A stretch of 64,000 nt of DNA, taken from positions 1-64,000 of the forward strand of contig JAIORV010000075.1 in the NCBI GenBank assembly GCA_021107945.1, in the 5' to 3' direction. The notes below the pieces were generated by a model that saw only the letters and a program-made list of their open reading frames with translations, had not been told where the DNA came from and searched no databases. Position 1 is the first letter of the stretch. The number at the start of each line of letters is the position of its first letter. The position numbers and the translations under genes were made by a program. This DNA is from Vulcanimicrobiota bacterium. Its GTDB lineage: Bacteria; Vulcanimicrobiota; JAJTBE01. This document shows positions 8,658 to 17,347 of the stretch, one piece after another.

Positions 8658-9125
8658 TTATTCTTCATTTGGGTCCGAATCCCAGTTTACAATCCCATCA
8701 CCGGGACGAAAAATCATGCCATGCTTTTTGAGAAGGATGATGTCCTCATCGGGATAAGATTCAATGTCATCTTCCTCGCGAAGTCCGAAGTCCATTATTT
8801 GAAGAATATCCTTGCCATTGTTGATAAACTGATGTGCAATTCCCTTGCCCGCAGGTTTGGCTACGAAGTCGCCTTCCCGCACGGAAATTTCCTTTTCATT
8901 CAGTCGAAGAATTCCCTTTCCTTTCATGATAAAAAAGAATTCCTCCTGTTTTGTATGAGAATGGTATTTTTTGCTTTTGCCTCCGTGCTTGATATAATCG
9001 ATGTTCACGAAGATATTTTCCGCTCCGGCGGCGTCCCCCAGGAACAGGGTCTTTTTCTTTGATTTGAAATCGGGATCCTTGATATGTTCTTTTGCAATAT
9101 TGTCAATGTTCAAGAGCTCCGACAT
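8658..9125 (-). CDS. Cupin-domain protein
   Basis: A single beta-barrel cupin with both motifs: YHSHTKQEEFFFIMKG (G-x5-HxH-x3-E-x6-G) and GDFVAKPAGKGIAHQFIN (G-x5-PxG-x2-H-x3-N). Three His and one Glu for a metal are therefore present. The family ranges from sugar isomerases to small-ligand binding; the length (155 residues) and acidic tail do not decide which. GGGAGGG precedes the ATG. It lies 30 bases upstream of oppB on the same strand and may be cotranscribed with the permeases. Confidence 0.8.
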   Translation of the reverse strand: MSELLNIDNIAKEHIKDPDFKSKKKTLFLGDAAGAENIFVNIDYIKHGGKSKKYHSHTKQEEFFFIMKGKGILRLNEKEISVREGDFVAKPAGKGIAHQFINNGKDILQIMDFGLREEDDIESYPDEDIILLKKHGMIFRPGDGIVNWDSDPNEE

Positions 9126-9472
9126 AACAATCCCTCCCCGGTTTACTCTCTGACAGACCTAAATCTCTTTCTCAATATACCTATAGTCTGGCACAGAGTG
9201 TGTTGTTTCGACGATGAAAAGATAATGCCTGCAAACAACAAGAAAAAAGGGGAATATAAAAAAAGAACAATATTTTACTAACAAAACATTATTTTTGGTA
9301 TAATATAGGGTATAATATAGGGTATAATATAGATATGAAGGATTGATTTCTTGCCTGTTGAAATTGTCAAAGTAAACTTAAACTAATTTTTATTAGTATT
9401 TCAAGATGAATATTAGTAAAATCGTGATGTATATATCGTCTTGTTATTTTATAGTAATCAAGGGGGTAAACA
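9126..9472. other. Intergenic region between divergent genes
   Basis: About 350 AT-rich bases separate the cupin (minus strand) from pilC (plus strand). The region must contain promoters in both directions. The only striking structure is the triple TATAAT repeat listed separately. I see no RNA gene. Confidence 0.5.
9297..9332 (+). promoter_or_regulatory. Three tandem 12-bp units each with a TATAAT box
   Basis: The unit GGTATAATATAG is repeated exactly three times, giving three -10-like hexamers spaced 12 bp apart about 140 bases before pilC. No good -35 hexamer is at the standard distance, so promoter activity is inferred. It may also be a protein-binding array. Confidence 0.45.
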
Positions 9473-10687
9473 ATGGCATTATTTAAATACAGCGCTCAAT
9501 CAAAAGAGGGGAGATTGGTGTCGGGAAACGTTGAAGCTGTCAATATGAATCTTGCCATTGACACACTTACCTCGGGCAGACTTAAAATTCTTGAGATCAA
9601 GCCGGTAAGTTTCTCTTTGTCATCTTTAATGCTAAAATTCACCAGAGTAAAACGAGGCTCGGTGGTTATGTTGACAAGGCGGCTTGGGACCATGCTGAAA
9701 TCCGGTCTTCCCCTGGAACGTTCTCTTCAGATCCTTTATGAGCAGGAAAACGATAATAAGCTTAAGATGGTTTTACAAGCCGTTGTACATGATATCAGAG
9801 TAGGCTCATCGTTATCCTGGTCATTAACAAAACATACCGATGTTTTTTCAAATATATTTATAAGTATGGTAAAAGTCGGTGAAACTACCGGAGATATGGC
9901 CTTGATGCTTGAAAGGTTGTCCGACTTTCTTGAGCGCGACTTGAGAGTAAGGCAACAGGCGACCTCGGCAATGACATACCCGGCATTTATTTTCGCTTTT
10001 TCAATTGCTGTCATTGTTGTAATCTTTGTTTACATCCTGCCGAGTATGCTTGAGGTCTTTACCGGAATGGAATCAAAGTTACCTATGACAACCCAGGTAA
10101 TGTTCTCAATTGTTACAACTGTCAAGAATCCATATGTTCAAATCGGTGTCATACTTGGAATTTTTTACTATACCATTTATATCAAGGATTACGTGAGAAC
10201 ACCGACCGGTAAATTTAAATTCGACAAGTTAAAACTGAGTTTTCCCTTAATTTCAAACTTAAATAAAAAACTAACAATTGCCCACTTCAGTCGGGCACTG
10301 GGAACACTCCTCTCAACAGGTATTCCTATAATGAAATCACTTGAAATCCTCATGGAATTTATGGACAATGAATACTTCAAGCAGTTGGTAGTACAGCCGC
10401 TCTATGATGGTATCAGGGAAGGAAGATCAATGTCAATGATCCTGGGAGAAATAGGATTTTTTCCTCCTATGGCCGCACAGATGATTGCTATTGGAGAATC
10501 TACAGGTGAGCTTCCCATGATGCTCTCCAAGATTTCCACTTTTTATGATATGGAGATAGTTTATTCACTGGAAACTTTTCTTAATATGATCGAACCCTTA
10601 ATGATAGGATTCATGGGACTTGTTGTTTGCTTCATTTTGATGTCGGTATTTACGCCGTTATATCAATTTATTATGAATCTGGGGTAA
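9473..10687 (+). CDS. pilC: Type IV pilus / type II secretion inner-membrane platform protein (PilC/GspF)
   Basis: The 404 residues contain two T2SSF domains, each a cytoplasmic helical bundle followed by a membrane segment. The N-terminus ALFKYSAQSKEGRLVSGNVEA is typical. FTRRLGTMLKSGLPL-type segments occur twice (VMLTRRLGTMLKSG and HFSRALGTLLSTGIP), and GESTGELPMML occurs near the end. The protein is the platform on which the PilB/GspE ATPase acts. A GGGGG site precedes the ATG. No other pilus gene is adjacent, so it is an orphan in this window. Confidence 0.92.
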   Translation: MALFKYSAQSKEGRLVSGNVEAVNMNLAIDTLTSGRLKILEIKPVSFSLSSLMLKFTRVKRGSVVMLTRRLGTMLKSGLPLERSLQILYEQENDNKLKMVLQAVVHDIRVGSSLSWSLTKHTDVFSNIFISMVKVGETTGDMALMLERLSDFLERDLRVRQQATSAMTYPAFIFAFSIAVIVVIFVYILPSMLEVFTGMESKLPMTTQVMFSIVTTVKNPYVQIGVILGIFYYTIYIKDYVRTPTGKFKFDKLKLSFPLISNLNKKLTIAHFSRALGTLLSTGIPIMKSLEILMEFMDNEYFKQLVVQPLYDGIREGRSMSMILGEIGFFPPMAAQMIAIGESTGELPMMLSKISTFYDMEIVYSLETFLNMIEPLMIGFMGLVVCFILMSVFTPLYQFIMNLG

Positions 10688-10851
10688 GCAGAGGGATATG
10701 CAAGCAATTTCACTGGAATAAAATTGTCTTGAATCACACAATCCATCTAAAAAAAGAGGCGGTTTTATTTTTTCGGGAAGGAAACTTGATACGGGAAAAC
10801 AATTAACAAAGTGGTATCCTTGACATTGTTGTTTTAAAAGGAGATATAATT

Positions 10852-12171
10852 ATGCTTACCCTGAAAGATAATAAAAATAAAGAAAATAATAAAAAAAATG
10901 GAAATAACAGGCCAAAGTTGATAATTAAAGGCGGAAAGGCATTAAAAGGCGTTATAGCTGCAAATGGTGCAAAAAACGCGGCACTTCCCATTATGGCGGC
11001 TTCCATACTGGCATCAGGAAAGATTTGCCTCCAGAAAGTTCCCGACATATCGGATGTAGAGCATATGGCAAGAATTTTGCAGTTTATGGGAGCGGAGGTA
11101 CAATATAATGGAGACGGGTGTTTCATTGTTGATACATCAAATTTCTCGAAAACCCGGGCTCCTTACAAACTCGTAAAAAAACTCAACGCTTCATTCGACA
11201 TAACGGGCGCCATGGTGGCCAGGTTCGGAGAGGCGCATGTGCCTCTTCCCGGCGGATGCGTAATTGGAACGAGAGCGGTTGATATGCATCTCGAAGGATT
11301 CAGAGCCCTGGGGTGCGAAGTTGAGCAGGAGCCGGGAGGGTTCATCTCCGTAAAGGCTCGTAAGCTTGTAGGTGGAAGAGTTCATTTCAGAAGGACGTCT
11401 GTGGGTGCAACGAAAAATGTCATGATGGCCGCTGTCCTTGCAAGAGGAAAGACAATTCTTGAAAATGTGGCGAGAGAGCCTGAAGTTATTGACCTTGCAA
11501 ACTTTCTTAACTGCTGTGGCGCAGGAATAACAGGACATGGCACGGGCAGGATCGAGATACAGGGAGTCAGGAAGCTTTATCCTGATATTGAATACGAGAT
11601 TATCCCTGACAGAATTGAATCCGCAACATATCTGCTTGCAGGAGCTATAACGGGAGGAGAGGTTACGGTGAGAAATGCCGAGCCTGAATATCTAAAGACA
11701 TTCCTGCGCAAGATGAGAAAAGCAGGGCAGGACATCAAAATTGGGAATGATTACATACGCATTACCGGCGTAAAGCCCATTCAATCAGTTGGGGCGATAA
11801 TAACTGAGCCATACCCGGGGTTCCCCACCGATCTCCAGCCTCCCATGACTGCATTACTGTCGCTTTCAAATGGTACCACGCTTGTCAAAGAGAAAATTTT
11901 CAATATGAGATTCAGTTATATAGACGAGCTTCGAAGGATGGGGGCGGACTTTCAGATGGACGGCAATACTGTCATTGTGCGGGGAGTTGAAAGATTGCTG
12001 GGCGCGCCTGTCGAAGCTCCCGACATAAGAGCAGGAGGCGCATTGATTCTTGCCGCACTCTCAGCGGAAGGGAAAAGCGAAGTATATGGATTGAACTTTA
12101 TTGACAGGGGATATGAGAAAATTGAAGAGAAGCTCCGCGAAATCGGAGCTGATATTGAAAGGGTAGGATAA
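10852..12171 (+). CDS. murA: UDP-N-acetylglucosamine 1-carboxyvinyltransferase
   Basis: This is the first committed enzyme of peptidoglycan synthesis, transferring enolpyruvate from PEP to UDP-GlcNAc. The EPSP-synthase fold is recognisable from NGAKNAALP near the start, PGGCVIGTRAVD with the catalytic Cys136 (the fosfomycin target), and FPTDLQPPM. A Lys/Asn-rich extension of about 20 residues precedes the usual KLIIKGG start. AAGGAG lies eight bases before the ATG. The stop codon abuts the mreB start, so expression of wall synthesis and shape genes is probably coupled. Confidence 0.96.
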   Translation: MLTLKDNKNKENNKKNGNNRPKLIIKGGKALKGVIAANGAKNAALPIMAASILASGKICLQKVPDISDVEHMARILQFMGAEVQYNGDGCFIVDTSNFSKTRAPYKLVKKLNASFDITGAMVARFGEAHVPLPGGCVIGTRAVDMHLEGFRALGCEVEQEPGGFISVKARKLVGGRVHFRRTSVGATKNVMMAAVLARGKTILENVAREPEVIDLANFLNCCGAGITGHGTGRIEIQGVRKLYPDIEYEIIPDRIESATYLLAGAITGGEVTVRNAEPEYLKTFLRKMRKAGQDIKIGNDYIRITGVKPIQSVGAIITEPYPGFPTDLQPPMTALLSLSNGTTLVKEKIFNMRFSYIDELRRMGADFQMDGNTVIVRGVERLLGAPVEAPDIRAGGALILAALSAEGKSEVYGLNFIDRGYEKIEEKLREIGADIERVG

Positions 12172-13146
12172 ATGCACATCGGAATTGATCTGGGAACTGC
12201 GTCGGTTCTTGTCTATGTCGAGGGTAAGAATATTGTTGTCAACGAGCCCTCGGTTGTTGCCATGGACAGGAAAACACGTGCGATAAAGGCTGTGGGCGCA
12301 GAGGCGAAGAAAATGCTGGGGAAGACACATCCCAACATAATCGCGCTGAGACCTTTGAGGGATGGTGTTATTGCCGATTTCAACGCCACAGAAAAAATGT
12401 TGAAATATTTTATCAAGAAAGTATGCTCATACAGAGTCTTGTTTTTTAAGCCGGTTGTAGTAATATGCGTACCCGCCCAGGTTACGAACGTGGAGAGTCG
12501 GGCAGTAAAAGAAGCCGCGCTGTCAGCGGGAGCGAAACAGGCATTTCTCATCCAGGAGCCGATGGCGGCGGCTATCGGTGCAGGTTTGAATGTCGATGAT
12601 CCCGTGGGAAATATGGTCGTGGATATTGGCGGTGGCACAACAGATGTCGCCGTGATTTCCCTTGGAGGCATTGTTGTGGGCGACTCAATCAGGGTTGCCG
12701 GGCATAAGATGGATGACGCCATAGTCCGATATCTTAGAAAATCATATAATCTCCTGGTTGGGGAGCAGACTGCTGAGGCAATCAAGTTCAAACTTGGAGG
12801 CATTAGGCAAGACAGGGAATCTGAAGCTCTTGAAATAAGGGGAAGAGACCTTATCGAGGGTTTGCCCAAAACAATTCTGGTAGAGCCTGAAGAAGTAATG
12901 GAGGCTCTTGATGAGCCTATTAACTCGATAATTGAAACGACAAAATCTGTGCTTGAAAGGACGCCCCCGGAATTGGTTTCCGACATCATAGAGCGGGGCA
13001 TCGTCCTGACGGGCGGTGGAGCGCTTCTTGCAGGACTGGACAAGAAAATTGCCTGCGCAATAGGAATACCTGTCCGGGTAACAGACAACCCCATTTCCTG
13101 TGTTGTAATAGGAACAGGAAAGGCATTTAACAGGAAAAAGTATTGA
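12172..13146 (+). CDS. mreB: Rod-shape-determining actin homologue MreB/Mbl
   Basis: It has an actin-like ATPase fold: GIDLGTASVLVY (phosphate 1), VVDIGGGTTDVAVISLGG (phosphate 2) and GIVLTGGGALLAGLD (adenosine motif). The length of 324 residues is slightly under the usual 335-345. MreB filaments organise the elongasome on the inner membrane. The start codon directly follows the murA stop (TAA-ATG). No mreC, mreD or rodA follows, which is unusual. It could be an Mbl- or MreBH-type paralogue with the main mre operon elsewhere. Confidence 0.93.
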   Translation: MHIGIDLGTASVLVYVEGKNIVVNEPSVVAMDRKTRAIKAVGAEAKKMLGKTHPNIIALRPLRDGVIADFNATEKMLKYFIKKVCSYRVLFFKPVVVICVPAQVTNVESRAVKEAALSAGAKQAFLIQEPMAAAIGAGLNVDDPVGNMVVDIGGGTTDVAVISLGGIVVGDSIRVAGHKMDDAIVRYLRKSYNLLVGEQTAEAIKFKLGGIRQDRESEALEIRGRDLIEGLPKTILVEPEEVMEALDEPINSIIETTKSVLERTPPELVSDIIERGIVLTGGGALLAGLDKKIACAIGIPVRVTDNPISCVVIGTGKAFNRKKY

Positions 13147-13189
13147 GAAAAGTTAACCGGGAAAATAATTTGGAGGAGGATTGAGTGAA

Positions 13190-14116
13190 ATGAAAAGAAA
13201 CAAGAAAGTATTAATATCCCTGTTAATAGGGGTTTTATGTTTTATTTTCCTGACTCCCGACCGGGCTTTTGCCAAGAAGACAAGAAAACTTCTACGCGCT
13301 GATACAAAGATAAATAGTGTCGTATATAAGAGGAATACATATGTCGAACTTTTTTCAAACGGGCGTGTTTCATATGGGATTCCGAGAAACAGAGTGCGTT
13401 TCAAAACAGCTCGGAAAGATGTCGGCTATTTAAAAGCCGGTAGTCTCATGTCATTTTATTCGAGTGGGCGTTTGAAATCAGGCACACTACATGAGAATTT
13501 CAAATATAGGGGTTTTTATTTCCAAAAAGGCAGATACATTAAATTTTACAGTAACGGCAGGGTTCAAAAAGGCACTTTATACAGGAATACACGAATAAAA
13601 ATCAATCAATACTACAAACTGGTCTTCAGGAAATATAAGGAAATTACATTCCACTCAAACGGACAGGTGGAGACAGGTATTCTCTATAAATCCGTTGCTG
13701 TCGGTAAAAAAAATATAAATTCCGGTAGAAAAGTAATAATTTCAAAAGATGGAAAAACAATTAAATATAAAGATCGCGATGGAAATTTTCGCAAACTTTA
13801 CCTCGTTTACTTGCCCCGCAATAGTGTTAATGTGTCAGGAGAATACAAGGTGGCGGGACCCTGGGGAATCATGGTGTTTAAACAAAATGGGTCAGAAGTT
13901 ACGGGATATTACAAACATCAAAAAGGCAAAATCAGCGGCACTATCCGTGGAAATGTTTTGACCTGCAGATGGTCTGAAGAGCCGACATATAAGCCTCCAC
14001 GAGACGCGGGAGATATGCATATCATATTTAACAAGGATGGCTCCGGCTTCAAGGGAACCTGGAGATATGGCTTTTCCGGCAAGTGGACACACAAAATAGA
14101 AGGAAAAAGGAAATAA
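13190..14116 (+). CDS. Exported MORN/YwqK-like repeat protein
   Basis: A signal peptide (VLISLLIGVLCFIFL...AFA) is followed by at least four copies of a roughly 45-residue unit with the core F-[YSH]-S-[NS]-G-[RQ]-[VL]-x-x-G-[IT]-L. Examples are LFSNGRVSYGI, FYSSGRLKSGTL, FYSNGRVQKGTL and FHSNGQVETGIL. They resemble the antiparallel strands of MORN/YwqK-type repeats. The last 100 residues (VAGPWGIMVFKQNG...GTWRYGFSGKW) look like a small beta-barrel. I take the ATG at 13190, ten bases after GGAGGAGG, over the TTG at 13181, which is too close to that site. Function unknown; it is probably periplasmic. Confidence 0.7.
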   Translation: MKRNKKVLISLLIGVLCFIFLTPDRAFAKKTRKLLRADTKINSVVYKRNTYVELFSNGRVSYGIPRNRVRFKTARKDVGYLKAGSLMSFYSSGRLKSGTLHENFKYRGFYFQKGRYIKFYSNGRVQKGTLYRNTRIKINQYYKLVFRKYKEITFHSNGQVETGILYKSVAVGKKNINSGRKVIISKDGKTIKYKDRDGNFRKLYLVYLPRNSVNVSGEYKVAGPWGIMVFKQNGSEVTGYYKHQKGKISGTIRGNVLTCRWSEEPTYKPPRDAGDMHIIFNKDGSGFKGTWRYGFSGKWTHKIEGKRK

Positions 14117-14207
14117 CACGAATTAAAACAATATAATAAAGAGGATTTTTTAAGCGTCAAAAAGAAACCTCGAATTGTTATTTTCAAGAGAAGGAGCTCC
14201 CCGATTT

Positions 14208-14801
14208 ATGGAAAGTTATGTAGGGCAGTTATTTACAATACTTATAAGTGCTATATTAATTAATAATTTCGTATTAACACGCTTTCTTGGGCTTTGCACA
14301 CTCTTCGGCGTGTCGAAGAAGGTTGAGCCTTCCATTGGACTGGGATTCGCAGTCGTTTTTGTGATGGGCTGTTCATCCCTGCTGTGCGCATTGCTTTTTA
14401 AGTATGTGCTTATTCCTCTTAAACTTGAGTTTCTTAATATCGTCGTATTCATAATCGTTATCGCTTCATTTGTCCAACTGGTGGAAATATACTCAAGGAA
14501 AATGATGCCAAAGCTCTTTAAATCCCTTGGTGTATATCTTATACTGACTGCAACAAACTGCGCAGTATTGTTCTCACCACTGTTCAACGTGCAGAAAAAT
14601 TATGACGTATTACAAAGCACACTTTACGGCATAGCGGGTGGAATCGGATTCGGACTTGCGATAGTTCTTCTCTCTTTCATCAGGGAGAGGCTCGATCTTT
14701 GTGAAGTACCCGAACCGTTGAAAGGTATGCCCATTGCATTTATAACAACGGGACTGATGGCTATTGCATTTATGGGTTTCACCGGATTAATCAAGCTATA
14801 G
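14208..14801 (+). CDS. rnfA: Rnf electron-transport complex subunit A
   Basis: An integral membrane protein with about six helices. NNFVLTRFLGLCTLFGVSKK near the start and LTATNCAVLF in the middle are the two conserved RnfA/NqrE half-repeats that carry the Cys ligands of a membrane-embedded iron-sulfur cluster. Rnf couples ferredoxin:NAD+ electron transfer to Na+ or H+ movement. The ATG at 14208 is preferred because it gives the family-typical short N-terminus; the ORF track begins further upstream. It pairs with rnfB, 14 bases downstream. rnfC, D, G and E are not next to it. Confidence 0.93.
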   Translation: MESYVGQLFTILISAILINNFVLTRFLGLCTLFGVSKKVEPSIGLGFAVVFVMGCSSLLCALLFKYVLIPLKLEFLNIVVFIIVIASFVQLVEIYSRKMMPKLFKSLGVYLILTATNCAVLFSPLFNVQKNYDVLQSTLYGIAGGIGFGLAIVLLSFIRERLDLCEVPEPLKGMPIAFITTGLMAIAFMGFTGLIKL

Positions 14802-14815
14802 GAGTTGGGATATAG

Positions 14816-15628
14816 ATGGAATTTGATATGATTGCATTGATCAAGGTTCTGGGTGCCATCGGAGGTGTCGGCGTTTTTATGGGAGCCGGCCTTGCGGCAG
14901 CCGCCCAGAAGTTTAAAGTTATAATAGATCCGAGAATCGAGGAGGCCACAGAAGCGCTTCCCGGAATAAATTGCGGAGCATGTGGATATGCGGGATGTGG
15001 CTCGTATGCGGAAGCCGTTGTTGAAAATGAGGAAATACCCGCGAATTTGTGCACTCCGGGAGGAGAGAAGGTTGCCGATAAACTTGCCGGAATAACCGGA
15101 AAGAAGGCAGGTACTAAAGAGAGAATGGTGGCAATCCTCCGCTGTGTACAGGATCAATCGAAGGCCGCACCCATGAAATACCAATATCACGGAGTAGAAA
15201 GCTGTGCCTCGGAGGACACCCTCCACAAGGGAGCATACACCTGCTCCTTCGCCTGCATGGGGCTTGGCGATTGCGTCAGGATATGTCCCGTGGATGCAAT
15301 CACAATGAAAAAAGGAAGGCCTGTCATTGATCCCGATAAATGTATCGCATGTGGATTATGTGTAAAAACATGCCCCAGAGACGTTCTCACTCTTGCACCC
15401 TATCCCGGCAGAGTACAGGTATATTGCAGAAATACAAAACCGCCAAAAGAAAAGAGAAAAATTTGCCCCTCGGTATGTATAGGCTGTTCCATTTGCAAGA
15501 GAAAATGCCCGCATGATGCTATTGAGATGAAAGATTTCGTGGCGATAATTGACCATGAAAAATGCCCGCCCGATTGCCCGAGGCCTTGTGTAGAAAAATG
15601 TCCGACGGGGGCAATACTGGCGAGGTAG
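14816..15628 (+). CDS. rnfB: Rnf electron-transport complex subunit B (multi-FeS ferredoxin)
   Basis: One N-terminal membrane helix with Ala/Gly-rich packing is followed by the RnfB 4Fe-4S domain (LPGINCGACGYAGCGSYAEAV). Then come ferredoxin-type CxxCxxC..CP clusters: CMGLGDCVRICP, CIACGLCVKTCP, CIGCSICKRKCP, and a final CPPDCPRPCVEKCP. This subunit accepts electrons from ferredoxin and passes them to the membrane core. It is cotranscribed with rnfA (AGGAG in the gap). With only A and B here, the complex is genetically split. Confidence 0.94.
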   Translation: MEFDMIALIKVLGAIGGVGVFMGAGLAAAAQKFKVIIDPRIEEATEALPGINCGACGYAGCGSYAEAVVENEEIPANLCTPGGEKVADKLAGITGKKAGTKERMVAILRCVQDQSKAAPMKYQYHGVESCASEDTLHKGAYTCSFACMGLGDCVRICPVDAITMKKGRPVIDPDKCIACGLCVKTCPRDVLTLAPYPGRVQVYCRNTKPPKEKRKICPSVCIGCSICKRKCPHDAIEMKDFVAIIDHEKCPPDCPRPCVEKCPTGAILAR

Positions 15629-15650
15629 GTTATTTAACTCAATATGCCGG

Positions 15651-16541
15651 TTATTTCAGCCTGAATTTGTAAATTAAATCCAATTGATTTTCGGGAACAA
15701 TATCCCTTATGTTCTCTTCAAGCTTCTTCTTTGTGCTTCCACTTGCTACCACTGTTTCATATAGTATAGCAAAATGCCCCCTCATATCCTCTTCTTTTAA
15801 TGCTTTCTTGATTTTTCTGGCATGGATTTTTCCCATTGTCTGATAAAACAGCACAAATAAACCATGGCTTTTCGAGCCAAGCTCCTCAATCTCTTCCCAA
15901 AAGAAGTCGCGGTTCTCCCTTGTACTGAGGTAATATTCAAGCATCCTCTCATCCTTTGATTCCGCACCTTTTCCGTCAAATGGAAGAGAGGTTATTATCC
16001 CATATTTCGCCTTTGCCATTTTGTATGTGTCGTCAAGATCCCTTTTTATTCCTCCTCCCATTACTACCCTATAGAGACAAACAAGACCATCCCATATTAT
16101 TTTGTCTTTATAAGGAAGAATCGCGGTTTCCACTACAGCGGGTAAATCCAAAAAGAATTTCTCCTGGATAAGATCAATGATTTCATTGTTGAGTCCAAGT
16201 ACCCCGTATGCCTTGCAATCTTTTTCCTGGCTCAGCAATATGGTATGTTTTTTCAGGTCGCGATATACGACAAATTTCCCGAGTATCATATGCTTCCAGC
16301 TTTTAACAATTTCAAGGTCTTTACCGGCAATTCCATAAGGATTTGTTTCAATGAATTCATCAAGGAAATGTTTGTTTTGGGCAAAAAAATCTCTTGCTTC
16401 CGTCATCGCTGACACAATAAGCTCGGGGCTGTCCTTTAAACTTAATATATCCGGTATATTTTCATTCTTTGTACTTATATAATTTAGAAAAAGTTCATAG
16501 AGAGAAATAAATTTGTTCACATCATTCTCTTTTAATATCAT
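15651..16541 (-). CDS. Conserved-looking cytoplasmic protein of unknown function
   Basis: I do not recognise the family with confidence. The 296-residue protein is soluble and mostly helical, with no signal peptide or membrane segment. A central block, YGVLGLNNEIIDLI...LPAVVETAILPYKDKIIWDGLV, alternates short strands and helices and ends in a pattern seen in some uncharacterised bacterial proteins. RDLDDTYKMAKAKYG follows. GGAG lies nine bases before the ATG. It is convergent with rnfB and 30 bases upstream (in its own direction) of a direct-repeat copy that flanks the MNT/HEPN cassette. Confidence 0.6.
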   Translation of the reverse strand: MILKENDVNKFISLYELFLNYISTKNENIPDILSLKDSPELIVSAMTEARDFFAQNKHFLDEFIETNPYGIAGKDLEIVKSWKHMILGKFVVYRDLKKHTILLSQEKDCKAYGVLGLNNEIIDLIQEKFFLDLPAVVETAILPYKDKIIWDGLVCLYRVVMGGGIKRDLDDTYKMAKAKYGIITSLPFDGKGAESKDERMLEYYLSTRENRDFFWEEIEELGSKSHGLFVLFYQTMGKIHARKIKKALKEEDMRGHFAILYETVVASGSTKKKLEENIRDIVPENQLDLIYKFRLK

Positions 16542-16570
16542 AATAGAATCTCCATAATATATAGAATACT

Positions 16571-16642
16571 GATTCTCACATTAAACATTGAAAGGGTTTT
16601 GACCTTCAAGACGTAATAACTTCCATTACATTGCATTCTTAT
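16571..16642. repeat. 72-bp imperfect direct repeat, copy 1 (left flank of MNT/HEPN)
   Basis: Reads CTCACATTAAACATTGAAAG followed by GGTTTTGACCTTCAAGACGT. It matches copy 2 at 17512-17583 with only a few mismatches. The HEPN stop codon falls at its right edge. Confidence 0.9.
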
Positions 16643-17037
16643 TCGTATATTATTCCTTCCGCCCAGTTTAATACGGTTTCGGCAATATTGACAGCTTGTT
16701 CGTATTCGTCTTTCGTAACAGGTTCGAAGACTCCAGGATAGCGGGTTTCAACTGCATAATAAGTTAATTCCGCTGAAACCCTGACACTATCAGGAACATC
16801 TATTCCATTGCTCTCCAGTGAAATAATTAATTCTCCCAGGTCATGGACATATCGGAACTCTATCCCAAAATGAATAAATATTGCCTTGATTGCCTTCTCA
16901 GCAGCTTGCTGAGCATCAAAACAAAAATCCTCAAAATATGAGCCTTCAGGCTTTTCTGCTTTTGCACGTAGAAGATTACCTCTGGCTCGCTTTAACCATT
17001 GTTCAGCGGTACCTGGAACGGGCAGGTCAGGCTGCAT
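16639..17037 (-). CDS. HEPN-domain protein (partner of MNT nucleotidyltransferase)
   Basis: A four-helix HEPN domain of the PF05168 type: EQWLKRARGNLLRAKAEK, then CFDAQQAAEKAIKAIFIHFG, then VHDLGELI and a late RYPGVFEPV. The DAQQAAEKA helix is diagnostic. The RNxxxHxY RNase motif of HepT-type toxins is not visible, so nuclease activity is doubtful. I choose the ATG at 17037 (GAGAGG six bases upstream) over the longer frame from 17061. The gene overlaps the MNT gene by 11 bases, so the two are translationally coupled and very likely bind each other as a toxin-antitoxin-like or sensing pair. Confidence 0.85.
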   Translation of the reverse strand: MQPDLPVPGTAEQWLKRARGNLLRAKAEKPEGSYFEDFCFDAQQAAEKAIKAIFIHFGIEFRYVHDLGELIISLESNGIDVPDSVRVSAELTYYAVETRYPGVFEPVTKDEYEQAVNIAETVLNWAEGIIYE

Positions 17038-17347
17038 GATATACCTCTCTCCCTTCTTCAAGCGCAGATTTAATGACCAGTCCTATAGAATTACGATATT
17101 TTATTGTATCTGTTTGCGTGACAACAACAATATCCTTTGCAAAGCCAAAACCCGGAAGATTGCGATAAAGAAGTTGAGCGGTCTTTCGTCTATGTGTTCC
17201 ATCGGGCATAATTATAAGGAGATCTATATCACTGTTTCTTTTCATAGTGCCACGGGCAGCAGAACCGAAAAGAACAATGCGAATTGGATGAACAAATTCA
17301 ACGATTTTTTGAACTATTTCCTCTAATTTTTTGTCATCTAGCTTCAT
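17027..17347 (-). CDS. Minimal nucleotidyltransferase (MNT) of a HEPN/MNT pair
   Basis: A 106-residue pol-beta-type nucleotidyltransferase with the core FGSAARGTMKRNSDIDLLI (GS-x10-DxD), which holds the two metal-binding Asp residues. In MntA/HepT systems such an enzyme adds AMP to the HEPN partner and neutralises it. The ATG at 17347 has GGAG nine bases upstream and gives the usual short family length; the track's longer frame to 17416 is unlikely. Both genes sit exactly between two 72-bp direct repeats, which suggests insertion as a unit. Confidence 0.88.
   Translation of the reverse strand: MKLDDKKLEEIVQKIVEFVHPIRIVLFGSAARGTMKRNSDIDLLIIMPDGTHRRKTAQLLYRNLPGFGFAKDIVVVTQTDTIKYRNSIGLVIKSALEEGREVYHAA

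Noticed and set aside
12213-13094. 293-residue minus-strand ORF opposite mreB
   Set aside because: It is a Ser/Thr-rich antisense shadow of mreB, a common effect of its codon use.
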